Shown piece after piece: positions 8,649 to 18,194 of a stretch of DNA of 64,000 nt. Position numbers and translations under genes: made by a program. The DNA is taken from NCBI RefSeq assembly GCF_902167705.1, contig NZ_CABHMZ010000003.1, forward strand, positions 1 through 64,000, in the 5' to 3' direction. Source of the stretch: Streptococcus constellatus. GTDB lineage: Bacteria > Bacillota > Bacilli > Lactobacillales > Streptococcaceae. Positions within the stretch are counted from its first letter, which is position 1, and each line of letters starts with the position of its first letter. The notes beneath the pieces were generated by a model that made no database searches, was not told where the DNA came from, and saw only the letters and a program-made list of their open reading frames with translations.

Positions 8649-9227
8649 TTGAAAAATATATTGGATAAATTGGATCAAAGCTCCTTGTGGCTGAGAATTT
8701 CGATTGTTACAGTTTTGGCGCTCGTTCTTGCTGCGGGATTGTTTTTCGTTAAAAAGCAAGATGACGCGGCTCGTGCAGCCGCTCCGACTGTAAGACGAAC
8801 AGTTTCAACATCGAAGTCTTCAGAGTCGAAAGCAGAAAAAGAGCGGAAAGAGCAAGCGAAAATTGTGCAAGAAGCAGAAGAGACTGTTAAAAAACTGGAA
8901 ACGGAGCAGACAACAGCTAATGTAACAGCTGCTCAAGAAAAAGTGGACAAGTTGAAAGACGAAGCTCAAAAAGCCCAATTTCAACAACGAATCAAGGCAG
9001 TCAGTGATGCGATTGCTGCGCGTGAAGCCAGCGAAGCAGCTGCTACAGCAAATCAAAATGCTGTGACGCCTCAAACAGATGCAGGGCAAACGTACCAACA
9101 AACGTACCAACAGACTTATCAACAAACTTATCCTCAAACCTATCAAGCTCCAGCAACTTCAGCTACCACAGGACAGGCTGAGACCAATTCAGTTCAAACT
9201 CCAGCCACAAATACTACTGGGCAGTAG
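8649..9227 (+). CDS. Membrane-anchored protein with coiled coil and QTYQ repeats
   Basis: 192 aa from TTG 8649, which has GAGGTGA 4 nt upstream. I do not recognise a named family. A single N-terminal transmembrane helix (about 17-34, ISIVTVLALVLAAGLFFV) precedes a Ser-rich linker and a Lys/Glu/Ala-rich coiled coil (about 55-135). The tail is Gln/Thr-rich, with four to five tandem QTYQ units (about 146-167) encoded by near-identical 12-nt repeats. It probably extends into the wall space from the membrane. It follows purR by 13 nt and may share its transcript; the strong rpsL promoter starts only 34 nt after its stop. Confidence 0.75.
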   Translation: MKNILDKLDQSSLWLRISIVTVLALVLAAGLFFVKKQDDAARAAAPTVRRTVSTSKSSESKAEKERKEQAKIVQEAEETVKKLETEQTTANVTAAQEKVDKLKDEAQKAQFQQRIKAVSDAIAAREASEAAATANQNAVTPQTDAGQTYQQTYQQTYQQTYPQTYQAPATSATTGQAETNSVQTPATNTTGQ

Positions 9228-9261
9228 CTGGGATTTCAATAGGAAAACTATAAAAAATATA

Positions 9262-9291
9262 TTGACAAAGAAAGTGCCGTCGTGTTATACT
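9262..9291 (+). promoter_or_regulatory. Promoter of the str operon (rpsL-rpsG)
   Basis: TTGACA (9262-9267), 18-bp spacer, TATACT (9286-9291) preceded by TGT, i.e. consensus -35 plus extended -10. It is among the strongest promoter matches in the window. Confidence 0.88.
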
Positions 9292-9297
9292 AATAGA

Positions 9298-9428
9298 CGG
9301 TACTTTTTACTTTTGGTCTCTCAAAAGTGTACAGAGACGTGCTGACAAATGTTGCAAAAGTACACGCAGATGATAGCTGTCACCAAGTGTATCATCACCA
9401 AAATTAAAAAAATACAGGAGAAATGTAG
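9298..9428 (+). promoter_or_regulatory. Structured 5' leader of rpsL
   Basis: About 130 nt without a gene. Stems visible: ACTTTTG (9309-9315) / CAAAAGT (9322-9328); GTGTAC (9327-9332) / GTACAC (9360-9365), which is mutually exclusive with part of the first; and GATGATA (9369-9375) / TATCATC (9390-9396). Ribosomal protein operons are often autoregulated through such leaders, but no known motif was recognised. Confidence 0.5.
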
Positions 9429-9842
9429 ATGCCTACAATTAACCAATTGGTTCGCAAACCGCGTAAATCAAAAGTAGAAAAATCTAAATCACCAGCTTTA
9501 AACGTTGGTTATAATAGTCTTAAACGTGTACCTACTCGTGAAAACTCACCGCAAAAACGTGGTGTAGCAACTCGTGTTGGTACTATGACACCTAAAAAAC
9601 CGAACTCAGCTCTTCGTAAATTTGCTCGTGTACGTTTGAGCAATCTGATCGAAGTAACTGCATATATCCCAGGTATCGGACATAACTTGCAAGAACACAG
9701 CGTTGTGCTTCTTCGTGGTGGACGTGTAAAAGACCTTCCAGGGGTACGTTACCATATCGTTCGTGGTGCACTTGATACTGCAGGTGTAACTGATCGTAAA
9801 CAAGGCCGTTCTAAATACGGTACGAAAAAACCAAAAGCATAA
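9429..9842 (+). CDS. rpsL: 30S ribosomal protein S12
   Basis: 137 aa. S12 sits at the decoding centre and controls fidelity; it is the classical streptomycin resistance target. The sequence is canonical: [12 protein letters not shown], then [36 protein letters not shown] and the [14 protein letters not shown] segment. The segment holding the usual resistance positions reads [11 protein letters not shown], the susceptible-type residues. First gene of the str operon. Codon use is strongly biased (GCT, CGT, GTA), as in highly expressed genes. Confidence 0.98.
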   Translation: MPTINQLVRKPRKSKVEKSKSPALNVGYNSLKRVPTRENSPQKRGVATRVGTMTPKKPNSALRKFARVRLSNLIEVTAYIPGIGHNLQEHSVVLLRGGRVKDLPGVRYHIVRGALDTAGVTDRKQGRSKYGTKKPKA

Positions 9843-9861
9843 GGAAAGGGGATAAAGATCA

Positions 9862-10332
9862 ATGAGTCGTAAAAACCGTGCGCCTAAGCGCGAAGTATTG
9901 CCAGATCCGCTCTACAATTCAAAATTAGTGACACGTCTTATCAACCGCGTTATGCTTGATGGTAAACGTGGTACAGCAGCTTCAATCGTATATGGTGCTT
10001 TTGAACAAATCAAAGAAGCTACTGGAAATGATGCACTTGAAGTATTTGAAACAGCTATGGAAAACATCATGCCTGTACTTGAAGTACGTGCTCGCCGTGT
10101 TGGTGGTTCTAACTACCAAGTCCCAGTTGAAGTTCGTCCAGAACGTCGTACAACTCTTGGACTTCGTTGGTTAGTGACTATTTCACGTTCACGTGGAGAA
10201 CACACTATGCAAGATCGCCTTGCAAAAGAAATCATGGATGCAGCTAACAATACTGGTGCAGCTGTTAAAAAACGTGAAGATACTCACCGTATGGCTGAAG
10301 CTAACCGTGCTTTTGCTCACTTCCGCTGGTAA
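9862..10332 (+). CDS. rpsG: 30S ribosomal protein S7
   Basis: 156 aa. S7 is a primary 16S rRNA binder that nucleates assembly of the 30S head and lines the E site. Recognisable blocks are [55 protein letters not shown] and the C-terminal [15 protein letters not shown] 9862 lies behind AAGGAAAGGGGAT. It is 19 nt from rpsL and followed by a terminator, so fusA has its own promoter. Confidence 0.98.
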   Translation: MSRKNRAPKREVLPDPLYNSKLVTRLINRVMLDGKRGTAASIVYGAFEQIKEATGNDALEVFETAMENIMPVLEVRARRVGGSNYQVPVEVRPERRTTLGLRWLVTISRSRGEHTMQDRLAKEIMDAANNTGAAVKKREDTHRMAEANRAFAHFRW

Positions 10333-10411
10333 GATTGCTTCTCTTTTTAGAGAATTGCAAGAGCTCTTTCAAAGGCTTAGTACTCTTACTAATTAGCATG
10401 AGTAATCAACA

Positions 10412-10441
10412 AGCGGGTAGGATTTGCCTACTCGCTTTTCT
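10412..10441 (+). terminator. Terminator between rpsG and fusA
   Basis: AGCGGGTAGG pairs with CCTACTCGCT (one G-T) around ATTTG, followed by TTTTCTT. Confidence 0.8.
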
Positions 10442-10448
10442 TAAAATA

Positions 10449-10457
10449 TGTTATAAT
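10449..10457 (+). promoter_or_regulatory. Extended -10 promoter of fusA
   Basis: TGTTATAAT directly follows the rpsG terminator and lies 34 nt before ATG 10492, indicating separate transcription of fusA. Confidence 0.7.
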
Positions 10458-10491
10458 AAACTGTAAATAAAATAATAGGAGAAACAACCAA

Positions 10492-12573
10492 ATGGCTCGC
10501 GAATTTTCACTTGAAAAAACTCGTAACATCGGTATCATGGCTCACGTCGATGCTGGTAAAACAACAACGACTGAACGTATTCTTTACTATACCGGTAAAA
10601 TCCATAAAATTGGTGAAACACACGAAGGTGCTTCACAAATGGACTGGATGGAACAAGAACAAGAACGTGGTATTACTATTACATCTGCTGCAACAACAGC
10701 ACAATGGAAAGATTACCGTGTCAACATTATCGACACACCAGGACACGTGGACTTCACAATTGAAGTGCAACGTTCCCTTCGTGTATTGGACGGTGCAGTA
10801 ACTGTCCTTGACTCACAATCAGGTGTTGAACCTCAAACAGAAACAGTTTGGCGTCAAGCAACTGAATATGGTGTTCCGCGTATCGTATTTGCTAACAAAA
10901 TGGATAAAATCGGTGCAGACTTCCTTTATTCAGTAAGCACTCTTCACGATCGTCTTCAAGCAAATGCTCACCCAATTCAATTGCCAATCGGTGCAGAAGA
11001 TGACTTCCGTGGTATCATTGACTTGGTTCGTATGAAAGCTGAAATCTATACAAACGACCTTGGGACAGATATTCTCGAAGAAGATATTCCAGCAGATTAC
11101 CTTGAACAAGCTCAAGAATGGCGTGAAAAATTAGTAGAAGCAGTTGCTGAAACTGATGAAGACTTGATGATGAAATACCTTGAAGGTGAAGAAATTACTG
11201 AAGCAGAATTGAAATCTGCGATTCGTAAAGCAACTATCAATGTTGAGTTCTTCCCAGTTCTTGCTGGATCTGCCTTCAAGAACAAAGGTGTTCAAATGAT
11301 GCTTGATGCAGTTATTGACTACCTTCCAAGCCCACTTGATATTCCAGCTATTAAAGGTGTAAATCCAGATACTGAAGAAGAAGAAACTCGTCCTGCATCT
11401 GATGATGAACCATTTGCAGCACTTGCTTTCAAGATTATGACAGACCCATTTGTTGGTCGCTTGACTTTCTTCCGTGTGTACTCAGGTGTCTTGAACTCAG
11501 GTTCATACGTTTTGAATACTTCTAAAGGAAAACGTGAACGTATTGGACGTATCCTGCAAATGCACGCAAACCACCGTAATGAAATCGAAACAGTTTACTC
11601 TGGTGACATCGCTGCAGCTGTTGGTTTGAAAGATACAACAACTGGTGATTCATTGACAGATGAAAAGGCTAAAATTATTCTTGAATCTATCGAAGTTCCA
11701 GAACCAGTTATCCAATTGATGGTGGAACCAAAATCTAAAGCTGACCAAGACAAGATGGGTGTTGCCCTTCAAAAATTGGCTGAAGAAGATCCAACATTCC
11801 GCGTTGAAACAAACGTTGAAACTGGTGAAACAGTTATCTCTGGTATGGGTGAGCTTCACTTGGATGTCCTTGTAGACCGTATGCGTCGTGAGTTCAAAGT
11901 GGAAGCAAACGTAGGTGCTCCTCAAGTATCTTACCGTGAAACATTCCGTGCACAAACATCAGCACGTGGATTCTTCAAACGCCAATCAGGTGGTAAAGGT
12001 CAATTTGGTGATGTTTGGATTGAATTTACTCCAAACGAAGAAGGAAAAGGCTTCGAGTTTGAAAATGCTATCGTTGGTGGTGTGGTTCCACGTGAATTCA
12101 TCCCAGCTGTAGAAAAAGGTTTGATTGAGTCAATGGCAAATGGTGTTCTTGCTGGTTACCCAATCGTTGACGTGAAGGCAAAACTGTATGATGGTTCATA
12201 CCACGATGTCGACTCATCAGAAACAGCCTTCAAAGTTGCTGCCTCTCTTGCTCTTAAAGAAGCTGCTAAGACTGCGCAACCAACCATCCTTGAACCAATG
12301 ATGCTTGTTACAATTACTGTACCAGAAGAAAACCTCGGTGACGTTATGGGACACGTAACAGCTCGTCGTGGACGTGTTGATGGTATGGAAGCTCATGGTA
12401 ACAGCCAAATCGTTCGTGCCTATGTTCCACTTGCTGAAATGTTCGGTTATGCAACAGTTCTTCGTTCAGCATCACAAGGACGCGGTACTTTCATGATGGT
12501 ATTTGACCACTATGAAGATGTACCGAAGTCAGTACAAGAAGAAATCATTAAGAAAAACAAAGGTGAGGCTTAA
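10492..12573 (+). CDS. fusA: Translation elongation factor G
   Basis: 693 aa, full length. EF-G is the GTPase that drives translocation and, with RRF, ribosome recycling. The G domain shows G1 [15 protein letters not shown] (17-31), switch [11 protein letters not shown], and NKMD. Domains II-V follow, with the domain [14 protein letters not shown] and the domain V motif [23 protein letters not shown] 10492 is preceded by AGGAGA. Codon bias is extreme, as for rpsL. It is transcribed alone between two terminators. It is also the usual fusidic acid target. Confidence 0.98.
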   Translation: MAREFSLEKTRNIGIMAHVDAGKTTTTERILYYTGKIHKIGETHEGASQMDWMEQEQERGITITSAATTAQWKDYRVNIIDTPGHVDFTIEVQRSLRVLDGAVTVLDSQSGVEPQTETVWRQATEYGVPRIVFANKMDKIGADFLYSVSTLHDRLQANAHPIQLPIGAEDDFRGIIDLVRMKAEIYTNDLGTDILEEDIPADYLEQAQEWREKLVEAVAETDEDLMMKYLEGEEITEAELKSAIRKATINVEFFPVLAGSAFKNKGVQMMLDAVIDYLPSPLDIPAIKGVNPDTEEEETRPASDDEPFAALAFKIMTDPFVGRLTFFRVYSGVLNSGSYVLNTSKGKRERIGRILQMHANHRNEIETVYSGDIAAAVGLKDTTTGDSLTDEKAKIILESIEVPEPVIQLMVEPKSKADQDKMGVALQKLAEEDPTFRVETNVETGETVISGMGELHLDVLVDRMRREFKVEANVGAPQVSYRETFRAQTSARGFFKRQSGGKGQFGDVWIEFTPNEEGKGFEFENAIVGGVVPREFIPAVEKGLIESMANGVLAGYPIVDVKAKLYDGSYHDVDSSETAFKVAASLALKEAAKTAQPTILEPMMLVTITVPEENLGDVMGHVTARRGRVDGMEAHGNSQIVRAYVPLAEMFGYATVLRSASQGRGTFMMVFDHYEDVPKSVQEEIIKKNKGEA

Positions 12574-12587
12574 TCAAGTCAAGTCCA

Positions 12588-12614
12588 TGCGTCCGCAGTT
12601 GCGGGCGTTTTTTT
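12588..12614 (+). terminator. Terminator of fusA
   Basis: GCGTCCGCA pairs with TGCGGGCGT (two G-T wobbles), then a run of seven T. Confidence 0.85.
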
Positions 12615-12650
12615 ATAAAAAAGTTCAGATTCTTGTGGAATCTGAACAAT
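12615..12650 (-). terminator. Terminator of the minus-strand ABC unit
   Basis: Perfect 10-bp stem GTTCAGATTC (12623-12632) / GAATCTGAAC (12638-12647). On the minus strand it is followed by a T-run. It is convergent with the fusA terminator. Confidence 0.8.
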
Positions 12651-12663
12651 TAATTATTGAATT

Positions 12664-13272
12664 TTACGGAGAAAAGAGAATCTTAACTGCATCATCACAA
12701 CTATCAAGAGCTTTTAAGGAGTTTTGACTCAAAAGAAAGACGGTGTCACATACTTTAAAGACTTCAGATAAATTATGAGAAGTCAGCAAAATGATTTTTT
12801 CAGAGCTATATTCTCTTAATAAATCGTACGCAGTGAAACGTCTCCGTTCGTCAAGACCGTCTAGTAATTCATCTAAAATAAGAATATCGCTCTGAATAGA
12901 CAAGGCGTATAAGAAAGCGAACAGCTCCTTCATTCCTAGAGAGTATTTTCCTAACTTTTTCTTTAAATAATCTGCACCGCCCATCCTAACTAAATTTTTC
13001 TGGAAGACTGTTTGCTCCTCTGGGGATAATAATGTGAGATAGTCACTAGCAGTCAAGTGTTTGTCAAAAATATCTAGGCTTGGGATGTAAGAAACTTTTC
13101 CTATTTTTAGCATTCCGCTGGGAAGCTTTATTTCATTATTTAATAGGCTGAAAAGTGTGCTTTTTCCGACACCGTTAGGTCCGATAATTCCATAGAGACC
13201 TGGATTTGTCAGTTCAAAATTTAAATCTTGAAAGATAGCTGTTGTTAAATTTTTTATAGATATTCCTGTCAT
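12664..13272 (-). CDS. ABC transporter ATP-binding protein
   Basis: 202 aa, short single-domain ATPase. Visible: Walker A GPNGVGKST (about 34-42), a degenerate signature YSLGMKELF in place of LSGGQ, Walker B DILILDELLDGLD (about 130-142), and the switch His in LLTSHN. The SLGMK signature is typical of ATPases in bacitracin/lantibiotic-type export and immunity transporters. Its start overlaps the permease stop by 4 nt. Together with the secreted peptide upstream it suggests export of, or protection against, a peptide; the substrate is inferred, not shown. Confidence 0.85.
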   Translation of the reverse strand: MTGISIKNLTTAIFQDLNFELTNPGLYGIIGPNGVGKSTLFSLLNNEIKLPSGMLKIGKVSYIPSLDIFDKHLTASDYLTLLSPEEQTVFQKNLVRMGGADYLKKKLGKYSLGMKELFAFLYALSIQSDILILDELLDGLDERRRFTAYDLLREYSSEKIILLTSHNLSEVFKVCDTVFLLSQNSLKALDSCDDAVKILFSP

Positions 13273-14405
13273 GCTTTCTCCGCCTTTCTATAATAGTAAT
13301 TTTTATACAAGTAATAGGAAGCTAGCAGGAAAATCAAGCTGAGACCTAAGAGATACACGATTCCAATCAGGAATGCATTCTTAGGGAGGATTTGACTATC
13401 GTTGATTAACTGACCATATCCCATATACTCAAAAGGTAAAAATTTTTTGAAAGGTTGAAACCATTCTTCTTGAGATAAAGTGAGAAAACTAGTCAAGAAG
13501 ACAAGAATGAGACCAATTACTACCAGACTTTTTTTGAAAATAAGAGCAAAGAACTGCCCTAAACTAGCAATGAAAAGAAGGGCAACTAGAAATAGTATTA
13601 TCGTGTTTAAACTGATTTTCCAGATTGGGAGAATTGTTCTATCAGTCATTAAATAAGGGTATTGCCAGGTTCCAAAGCTGTCAAGTATTCCTTTTGCTAC
13701 ATATAAAATAGTAAAAATTAGTAATGTCGTTAGAAAAGTTACAAGAATTGGGACTAACAGTTTGGTGAGTAGGTGTCTAAATTTTCTGCCACCTAGGAGT
13801 TGATAAAATCGGATTTGTGAACTTTCAATCTCGCTACTAAGAGAGTCGGTTATGAGAACAGTAATGAGGACAAAGATAGTCGTAGAGGACAGCCAGGCTG
13901 TTAAAGAGCGACCGATAGTAAAAGCAGCCTCGTTTGTATCATTAACCATAGTGCTTGGGTTGCCCTTAGCTGCTTTTATAGCATTGTAATAGTTAATTTT
14001 AGTTGTTAAATTTCTATATTCGTCTGTATCTTTTTTGGAAGTTGATTTAAGCTGTAATAGATTCAAACGATTTTCTAGCTCAGCAAATTTTTCGATATCC
14101 TTCTTTTTCAGAGCAGATAGTTGTTCTGAGAGGATTTTTTGTTCTACTTGAGCATTCTTCAATTGTTGAGCTATATCTCTATTGTCTGGATTTTGTTGTA
14201 CCTCTTTTTGAAAATTTTCGACTATTTGTTTTGATTGTTGTAGATTGAATTTAGCTGTAGTCAAATTCATTTTAGTGATTTGCTTATTTAGTGTTGTTTG
14301 ATTAAAGATAAATAGACCTAAGAAGATAGCTGAGAGAAGGATTAAACAAATCTTATTTTTGGGATTTTTTAGAAATCGTTTTAGTTCAAAGTAAAAAAAT
14401 GCCAT
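13269..14405 (-). CDS. ABC-2 type permease with coiled-coil insert
   Basis: 378 aa. The first helix (about 18-34) is followed by a long extracellular coiled-coil segment (about 35-130, rich in Q/K/N) and then about five more membrane helices (about 175-375). This is the topology of ABC-2 permeases of the ABC-type antibiotic export/immunity class. ATG 14405 has AGGTGAG upstream on the minus strand. Partner of the ATPase at 12664-13272. It is separated from the upstream peptide gene by a hairpin that could attenuate transcription. Confidence 0.82.
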   Translation of the reverse strand: MAFFYFELKRFLKNPKNKICLILLSAIFLGLFIFNQTTLNKQITKMNLTTAKFNLQQSKQIVENFQKEVQQNPDNRDIAQQLKNAQVEQKILSEQLSALKKKDIEKFAELENRLNLLQLKSTSKKDTDEYRNLTTKINYYNAIKAAKGNPSTMVNDTNEAAFTIGRSLTAWLSSTTIFVLITVLITDSLSSEIESSQIRFYQLLGGRKFRHLLTKLLVPILVTFLTTLLIFTILYVAKGILDSFGTWQYPYLMTDRTILPIWKISLNTIILFLVALLFIASLGQFFALIFKKSLVVIGLILVFLTSFLTLSQEEWFQPFKKFLPFEYMGYGQLINDSQILPKNAFLIGIVYLLGLSLIFLLASYYLYKNYYYRKAEKA

Positions 14406-14413
14406 AGTCTCAC

Positions 14414-14460
14414 CTCAAAAAACCGAACATAGAGGCTATACTGATAACCTCTATGTTAAT
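14414..14460 (-). terminator. Hairpin/attenuator between the secreted peptide and ABC genes
   Basis: AACATAGAGG (14426-14435) pairs perfectly with CCTCTATGTT (14448-14457). On the minus strand it is followed after CGG by a T-run. It would reduce read-through from the peptide gene into the transporter genes. Confidence 0.7.
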
Positions 14461-14464
14461 TGTG

Positions 14465-14743
14465 CTAATAAGTACTATAATGATAAATATGAAGGAATCC
14501 TGGATTAATACCATAATCACGACGAAGTGTTTCAATTCTGTTTAACTTAAACCCTCTATGGTAATATAAATTCATCCATGAGTAAGTTGTTCGTGTGGTT
14601 CCTCCCATAACAAGGTGGACATCGTATCGAGTATGTACAACTTCAGCTATGTAGGCAGCTGAGACAATATTCTTTGCACCCAAACTAAACAAAGTTACAA
14701 GTATTGCAATTAGTAGAGCATTATTCTTAACTTTTTTTATCAT
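14465..14743 (-). CDS. Small secreted peptide, possibly antimicrobial
   Basis: 92 aa. ATG 14743 has a strong AAGGAGGA site. A basic start (MIKKVKNN) and hydrophobic core (ALLIAILVTLFSLGA) with an A/S-rich end (NIVSAAY) form a Sec signal peptide. The mature part is about 62 aa, rich in Tyr, His and Arg and lacking Cys, with the ending HIYHYSTY. I recognise no family; it is not a double-glycine bacteriocin, and I see no convincing lactococcin 972 pattern. It sits upstream of an ABC exporter/immunity pair. It has its own promoter overlapped by a cre-like site. A secreted bacteriocin with its transporter is plausible but unproven. Confidence 0.65.
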   Translation of the reverse strand: MIKKVKNNALLIAILVTLFSLGAKNIVSAAYIAEVVHTRYDVHLVMGGTTRTTYSWMNLYYHRGFKLNRIETLRRDYGINPGFLHIYHYSTY

Positions 14744-14780
14744 TGTATTTAATCCTCCTTACAATAAAAATAAAAGTTTA

Positions 14781-14790
14781 TGTCTAGACA
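14781..14790. promoter_or_regulatory. Palindrome downstream of the peptide promoter
   Basis: TGTCTAGACA is a perfect 10-bp palindrome just after the -10 box of the peptide gene. It is a possible operator for an unidentified repressor. Confidence 0.35.
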
Positions 14791-14795
14791 TCATT

Positions 14796-14823
14796 ATTAT
14801 ATACTATAAAAACAAAAAAGCAA
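14796..14823 (-). promoter_or_regulatory. Promoter of the secreted peptide gene
   Basis: On the minus strand: TTGCTT (14818-14823), 16-bp spacer, TATAAT (14796-14801), followed by AAGGAGGA and the ATG at 14743. Confidence 0.7.
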
Positions 14824-14833
14824 AGCGCTTTCA
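14820..14833. promoter_or_regulatory. cre-like site (CcpA) overlapping the peptide promoter
   Basis: The minus strand reads TGAAAGCGCTTTGC, 12 of 14 positions of TGNAANCGNTNNCA. It overlaps the -35 box, a repressing position. The rest of 14834-15050 shows nothing recognisable before the gapA promoter. Confidence 0.45.
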
Positions 14834-15051
14834 CGAAAAAATGTATATTTTTCCAGATTATTCTTAATTGTCAGTGAAATACAGGGTTAAATAGATAAAT
14901 GAGCAAAGTTTTAATATTAAAAATCGTAAGCGAGTGAAATATTCCTAAAATCTGCATTTTCTGAGTAATAAAACTTTCTGCAATCATTAAGATTCATAGT
15001 GAAAATTGCTTGAAAAAATAGAAGAGGTTTCTTTTACTATGCTGAAACCAG

Positions 15052-15080
15052 TTGCAATTTTTAAGAATAAAGTATATAAT
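15052..15080 (+). promoter_or_regulatory. Promoter of gapA
   Basis: TTGCAA (15052-15057), 17-bp spacer, TATAAT (15075-15080). A small hairpin, GAGTTG-TAG-CAACTC (15097-15111), lies in the leader. Confidence 0.85.
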
Positions 15081-15165
15081 AGATATGTTGAAAGGTGAGT
15101 TGTAGCAACTCAAGTTACTCTTTTCACATAAAAATTTTTTGATTTTCATAAGGAGGAAATCACGA

Positions 15166-16173
15166 ATGGTAGTTAAAGTTGGTATTAACGGTTTCGGTCG
15201 TATCGGTCGTCTTGCATTCCGTCGTATCCAAAACGTAGAAGGTGTTGAAGTTACTCGTATCAACGACCTTACAGATCCAGTTATGCTTGCACACTTGTTG
15301 AAATATGACACAACTCAAGGTCGTTTCGATGGTACTGTGGAAGTTAAAGAAGGTGGATTCGAAGTTAACGGTAAATTCGTTAAAGTTTCTGCTGAACGTG
15401 ACCCAGAACAAATTGATTGGGCTACAGATGGTGTAGAAATCGTTCTTGAAGCAACTGGTTTCTTCGCTACTAAAGCAGCAGCTGAAAAACACCTTAAAGG
15501 TGGAGCTAAGAAAGTTGTTATCACTGCTCCTGGTGGAAGCGACGTTAAAACAATTGTATTCAACACGAACCACGATGTTCTTGATGGTACTGAAACAGTT
15601 ATTTCTGGTGCTTCATGTACTACAAACTGCTTGGCTCCAATGGCTAAAGCACTTCAAGACAACTTCGGTGTTGTTGAAGGTTTGATGACTACTATCCACG
15701 CTTACACTGGTGACCAAATGATCCTTGACGGTCCACATCGTAAAGGTGACCTTCGCCGTGCTCGTGCTGGTGCTGCAAACATCGTTCCTAACTCAACTGG
15801 TGCTGCTAAAGCTATCGGTTTGGTTATCCCAGAATTGAACGGTAAATTGGATGGAGCTGCACAACGCGTTCCAACTCCAACTGGATCAGTTACTGAATTG
15901 GTTGTTGTTCTTGAAAAGAATGTAACTGTTGATGAAGTAAATGCTGCAATGAAAGCTGCTGCTAACGAATCATACGGTTATACTGAAGATCCAATCGTTT
16001 CTTCAGATATCGTAGGTATGTCATTCGGTTCATTGTTTGACGCAACTCAAACTAAAGTTCTTGACGTTGATGGAAAACAATTGGTGAAAGTTGTATCTTG
16101 GTACGATAACGAAATGTCATATACTGCACAACTTGTACGTACTCTTGAATACTTTGCAAAAATTGCTAAATAA
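15166..16173 (+). CDS. gapA: Glyceraldehyde-3-phosphate dehydrogenase (NAD)
   Basis: 335 aa from ATG 15166, with AAGGAGGA at 15150-15157; an in-frame ATG at 15139 lies upstream of that site. It catalyses oxidative phosphorylation of glyceraldehyde 3-phosphate in glycolysis and is also surface-exposed in streptococci. Motifs: NAD-binding [15 protein letters not shown], catalytic [11 protein letters not shown] with the nucleophile Cys, and the C-terminal [13 protein letters not shown]. Codon use is that of a highly expressed gene. Monocistronic between its promoter and terminator. Confidence 0.98.
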   Translation: MVVKVGINGFGRIGRLAFRRIQNVEGVEVTRINDLTDPVMLAHLLKYDTTQGRFDGTVEVKEGGFEVNGKFVKVSAERDPEQIDWATDGVEIVLEATGFFATKAAAEKHLKGGAKKVVITAPGGSDVKTIVFNTNHDVLDGTETVISGASCTTNCLAPMAKALQDNFGVVEGLMTTIHAYTGDQMILDGPHRKGDLRRARAGAANIVPNSTGAAKAIGLVIPELNGKLDGAAQRVPTPTGSVTELVVVLEKNVTVDEVNAAMKAAANESYGYTEDPIVSSDIVGMSFGSLFDATQTKVLDVDGKQLVKVVSWYDNEMSYTAQLVRTLEYFAKIAK

Positions 16174-16189
16174 TTCATCAGTATAGAGA

Positions 16190-16213
16190 AGAGAGGTTCG
16201 CCTCTCTTTTTTT
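16190..16213 (+). terminator. Terminator of gapA
   Basis: GAGAGG-TTCG-CCTCTC followed by a run of seven T. Confidence 0.9.
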
Positions 16214-16218
16214 GTTGT

Positions 16219-16257
16219 TGAAAAAACACCTTGATTTACTTGGAAATCAAGGTGTTC
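16219..16257 (-). terminator. Terminator of rnjA
   Basis: Perfect 13-bp stem AACACCTTGATTT (16225-16237) / AAATCAAGGTGTT (16244-16256), followed on the minus strand by a T-run. Confidence 0.88.
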
Positions 16258-16274
16258 TTAATTATATGATGCAT

Positions 16275-17960
16275 TTATAGATCATCTTCATCTGGTGTTA
16301 AAATCATTGGGATGATGATAGGCTCGCGTTCGGTATTTTCATATAAGAATGGTCGAAGAGCATTTACAATAGCTCCGTTGACAGACTGGATGCTGGCATC
16401 TTTATTTTTTAAAGCGATACGGATTGCATTGAAAAGAATGCGTTGACTGTGGCGAATGAGTTCACCTGATTCCCGCATATAGATGAAACCGCGGCTGAGA
16501 ATGTCAGGACCAGCTAAAATCATCTTGGATTTAAAGTCAACGGTAGCTACTGCAAGAACAACGCCATCTTCGGAAAGATCCCGTCTGTCACGGAGGACTG
16601 CAGCGCCAATTTCTCCGATACGATTGCCATCGACATAAATATCTTGTGCATTAAAACTTCCTGCAATGCGAGCAGAATTAGCAGTTAAGGCTAAAACGTC
16701 TCCGTTGCTCATGATAAAGATATTGTCTTTAGGAATCCCAGTATCCATTGCAAGTCCGGCATGGACTTTTTGCATGCGGTATTCACCATGGACTGGCATG
16801 AAATACTTAGGTTTTATCAAGCGAAGCATGAGTTTCTGCTCTTGTTGTCCTCCGTGTCCAGAAGTATGGATATTGTTGATTTTTCCATGGATAACATCAA
16901 CGCCAGCTTCTGAAATGGTATTGATGAGCTTATTGACACTGGTGGTATTTCCAGGGATAGGACTAGAAGAGAAAATCACTGTATCACCTGGTTGAAGCTG
17001 CACTTGACGATGTGTTCCATTCGCAATGCGTGAAAGAGCTGCCATAGGCTCTCCTTGACTTCCTGTACATATGATGAGCACTTCACCTGCGGGATAATCT
17101 TTGATTTCATTTGGTTCAATGAATGTCCCTTTAGGGGTTTTGATGTAGCCTAGTTCGATTCCATTAGCAATGGCTTTTTCCATTGAACGTCCAAAAACAG
17201 CAATTTTTCGGCCAGTTTTAACCGCAGCATCTGCAGCTTGTTGGAGACGAAAGATATTTGAGGCAAAGGAGGCGAAGATAATCCGCCCGTGAATGCCTTC
17301 AATGATTTTCATGATAGACTGACCAACGACTTTTTCAGAGTTTGTGAAAGTCGGAATTTCTGCATTGGTTGAGTCAGAAAGAAGCGCTAGAACGCCATCT
17401 TCACCAAGTGCTGCCATTCGATGTAAATCTGCTGGCTCGCCAACAGGTGTAAAGTCAAACTTGAAGTCGCCTGTACATACAACTTTCCCTTGTGGTGTGT
17501 GAATCACAATCCCCAAAGGTTCCGGAATGGAGTGGGTTGTGCGGAAGAAGGTTGCTTTTAGGTTTTTAAATTGTAGTTCGGTATTCTGATTGATTTCGTA
17601 GAGCTTGGCATCACGTAAGAGCCCATGTTCTTCTAGTTTCCCGCGGATAAGTGCAAGGGCAAGCGGTCCAGCATAAATAGGGACATTTGCTTGCTTGAGG
17701 AGGAAGGGAATCCCTCCGATATGGTCTTCGTGACCGTGAGTGATTAAGACTCCTTTGATACGGTCGATATTTTCTACGATATAGGAATAATCGGGAATGA
17801 CATAATCAATCCCTAAGAGGTCGTCTTCAGGAAATTTAATACCAGCGTCAACGATAATGATCTCATCTTGGTATTCGATTCCGTAGGTATTTTTTCCGAT
17901 TTCTCCTAAGCCACCAATGGCAAATACACCGACTTCTTCGGGTTTTAAAGTATAAGACAT
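16275..17960 (-). CDS. rnjA: Ribonuclease J1
   Basis: 561 aa metallo-beta-lactamase/beta-CASP nuclease with 5'-3' exo- and endoribonuclease activity in mRNA turnover and rRNA maturation. Metal motif [10 protein letters not shown] (about 73-82), later [11 protein letters not shown], the beta-CASP core with [18 protein letters not shown] and [12 protein letters not shown], and PVHGEYRM near residue 400. The ribosome site GGAG lies within the end of rpoY, 3 nt upstream of which rnjA begins; the pair is the standard rpoY-rnjA operon. Length and this linkage favour J1 over J2. Confidence 0.95.
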   Translation of the reverse strand: MSYTLKPEEVGVFAIGGLGEIGKNTYGIEYQDEIIIVDAGIKFPEDDLLGIDYVIPDYSYIVENIDRIKGVLITHGHEDHIGGIPFLLKQANVPIYAGPLALALIRGKLEEHGLLRDAKLYEINQNTELQFKNLKATFFRTTHSIPEPLGIVIHTPQGKVVCTGDFKFDFTPVGEPADLHRMAALGEDGVLALLSDSTNAEIPTFTNSEKVVGQSIMKIIEGIHGRIIFASFASNIFRLQQAADAAVKTGRKIAVFGRSMEKAIANGIELGYIKTPKGTFIEPNEIKDYPAGEVLIICTGSQGEPMAALSRIANGTHRQVQLQPGDTVIFSSSPIPGNTTSVNKLINTISEAGVDVIHGKINNIHTSGHGGQQEQKLMLRLIKPKYFMPVHGEYRMQKVHAGLAMDTGIPKDNIFIMSNGDVLALTANSARIAGSFNAQDIYVDGNRIGEIGAAVLRDRRDLSEDGVVLAVATVDFKSKMILAGPDILSRGFIYMRESGELIRHSQRILFNAIRIALKNKDASIQSVNGAIVNALRPFLYENTEREPIIIPMILTPDEDDL

Positions 17961-17963
17961 GGT

Positions 17964-18194
17964 TTAGAGCTCCGTAATTGTAAAGTTGCCTGATTCTTTT
18001 TCGTATTCTAAATGTTTATCAGACAAGCGTGTAATAAATTCAACATTGTAAGGTGTTTTTTCTTCGACGAGTTTCCGCGCTTTAATGCGTCCTTCTAATT
18101 CGTCTTTGGCATCAATATCCAAATAAAGCGTGTGTGTGTTTTCCTGCCGTGGATTGCGTTCCTTTGTTTCTTGATAAAAAATTTTGTAAATCAT
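17964..18194 (-). CDS. rpoY: RNA polymerase epsilon subunit RpoY
   Basis: 76 aa from ATG 18194, with GAAAGGAA upstream on the minus strand; the frame continues to 18251 but without a site. RpoY (DUF1447) is the small Firmicutes RNA polymerase subunit that binds near the jaw and resembles the phage T7 Gp2 fold. Family features: [11 protein letters not shown] start, Leu/Arg-rich [22 protein letters not shown] and [13 protein letters not shown] end. It precedes rnjA by 3 nt. Confidence 0.92.
   Translation of the reverse strand: MIYKIFYQETKERNPRQENTHTLYLDIDAKDELEGRIKARKLVEEKTPYNVEFITRLSDKHLEYEKESGNFTITEL

Noticed and set aside
14418-14430. PurBox (CCGAAC core) near the ABC genes
   Set aside because: It lies in the attenuator hairpin between the peptide and transporter genes and is single; PurR targets usually have paired boxes before pur genes.
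14465-14743. Lactococcin 972-type bacteriocin
   Set aside because: No convincing similarity to the mature lactococcin 972 pattern, and the linked transporter is a different type.
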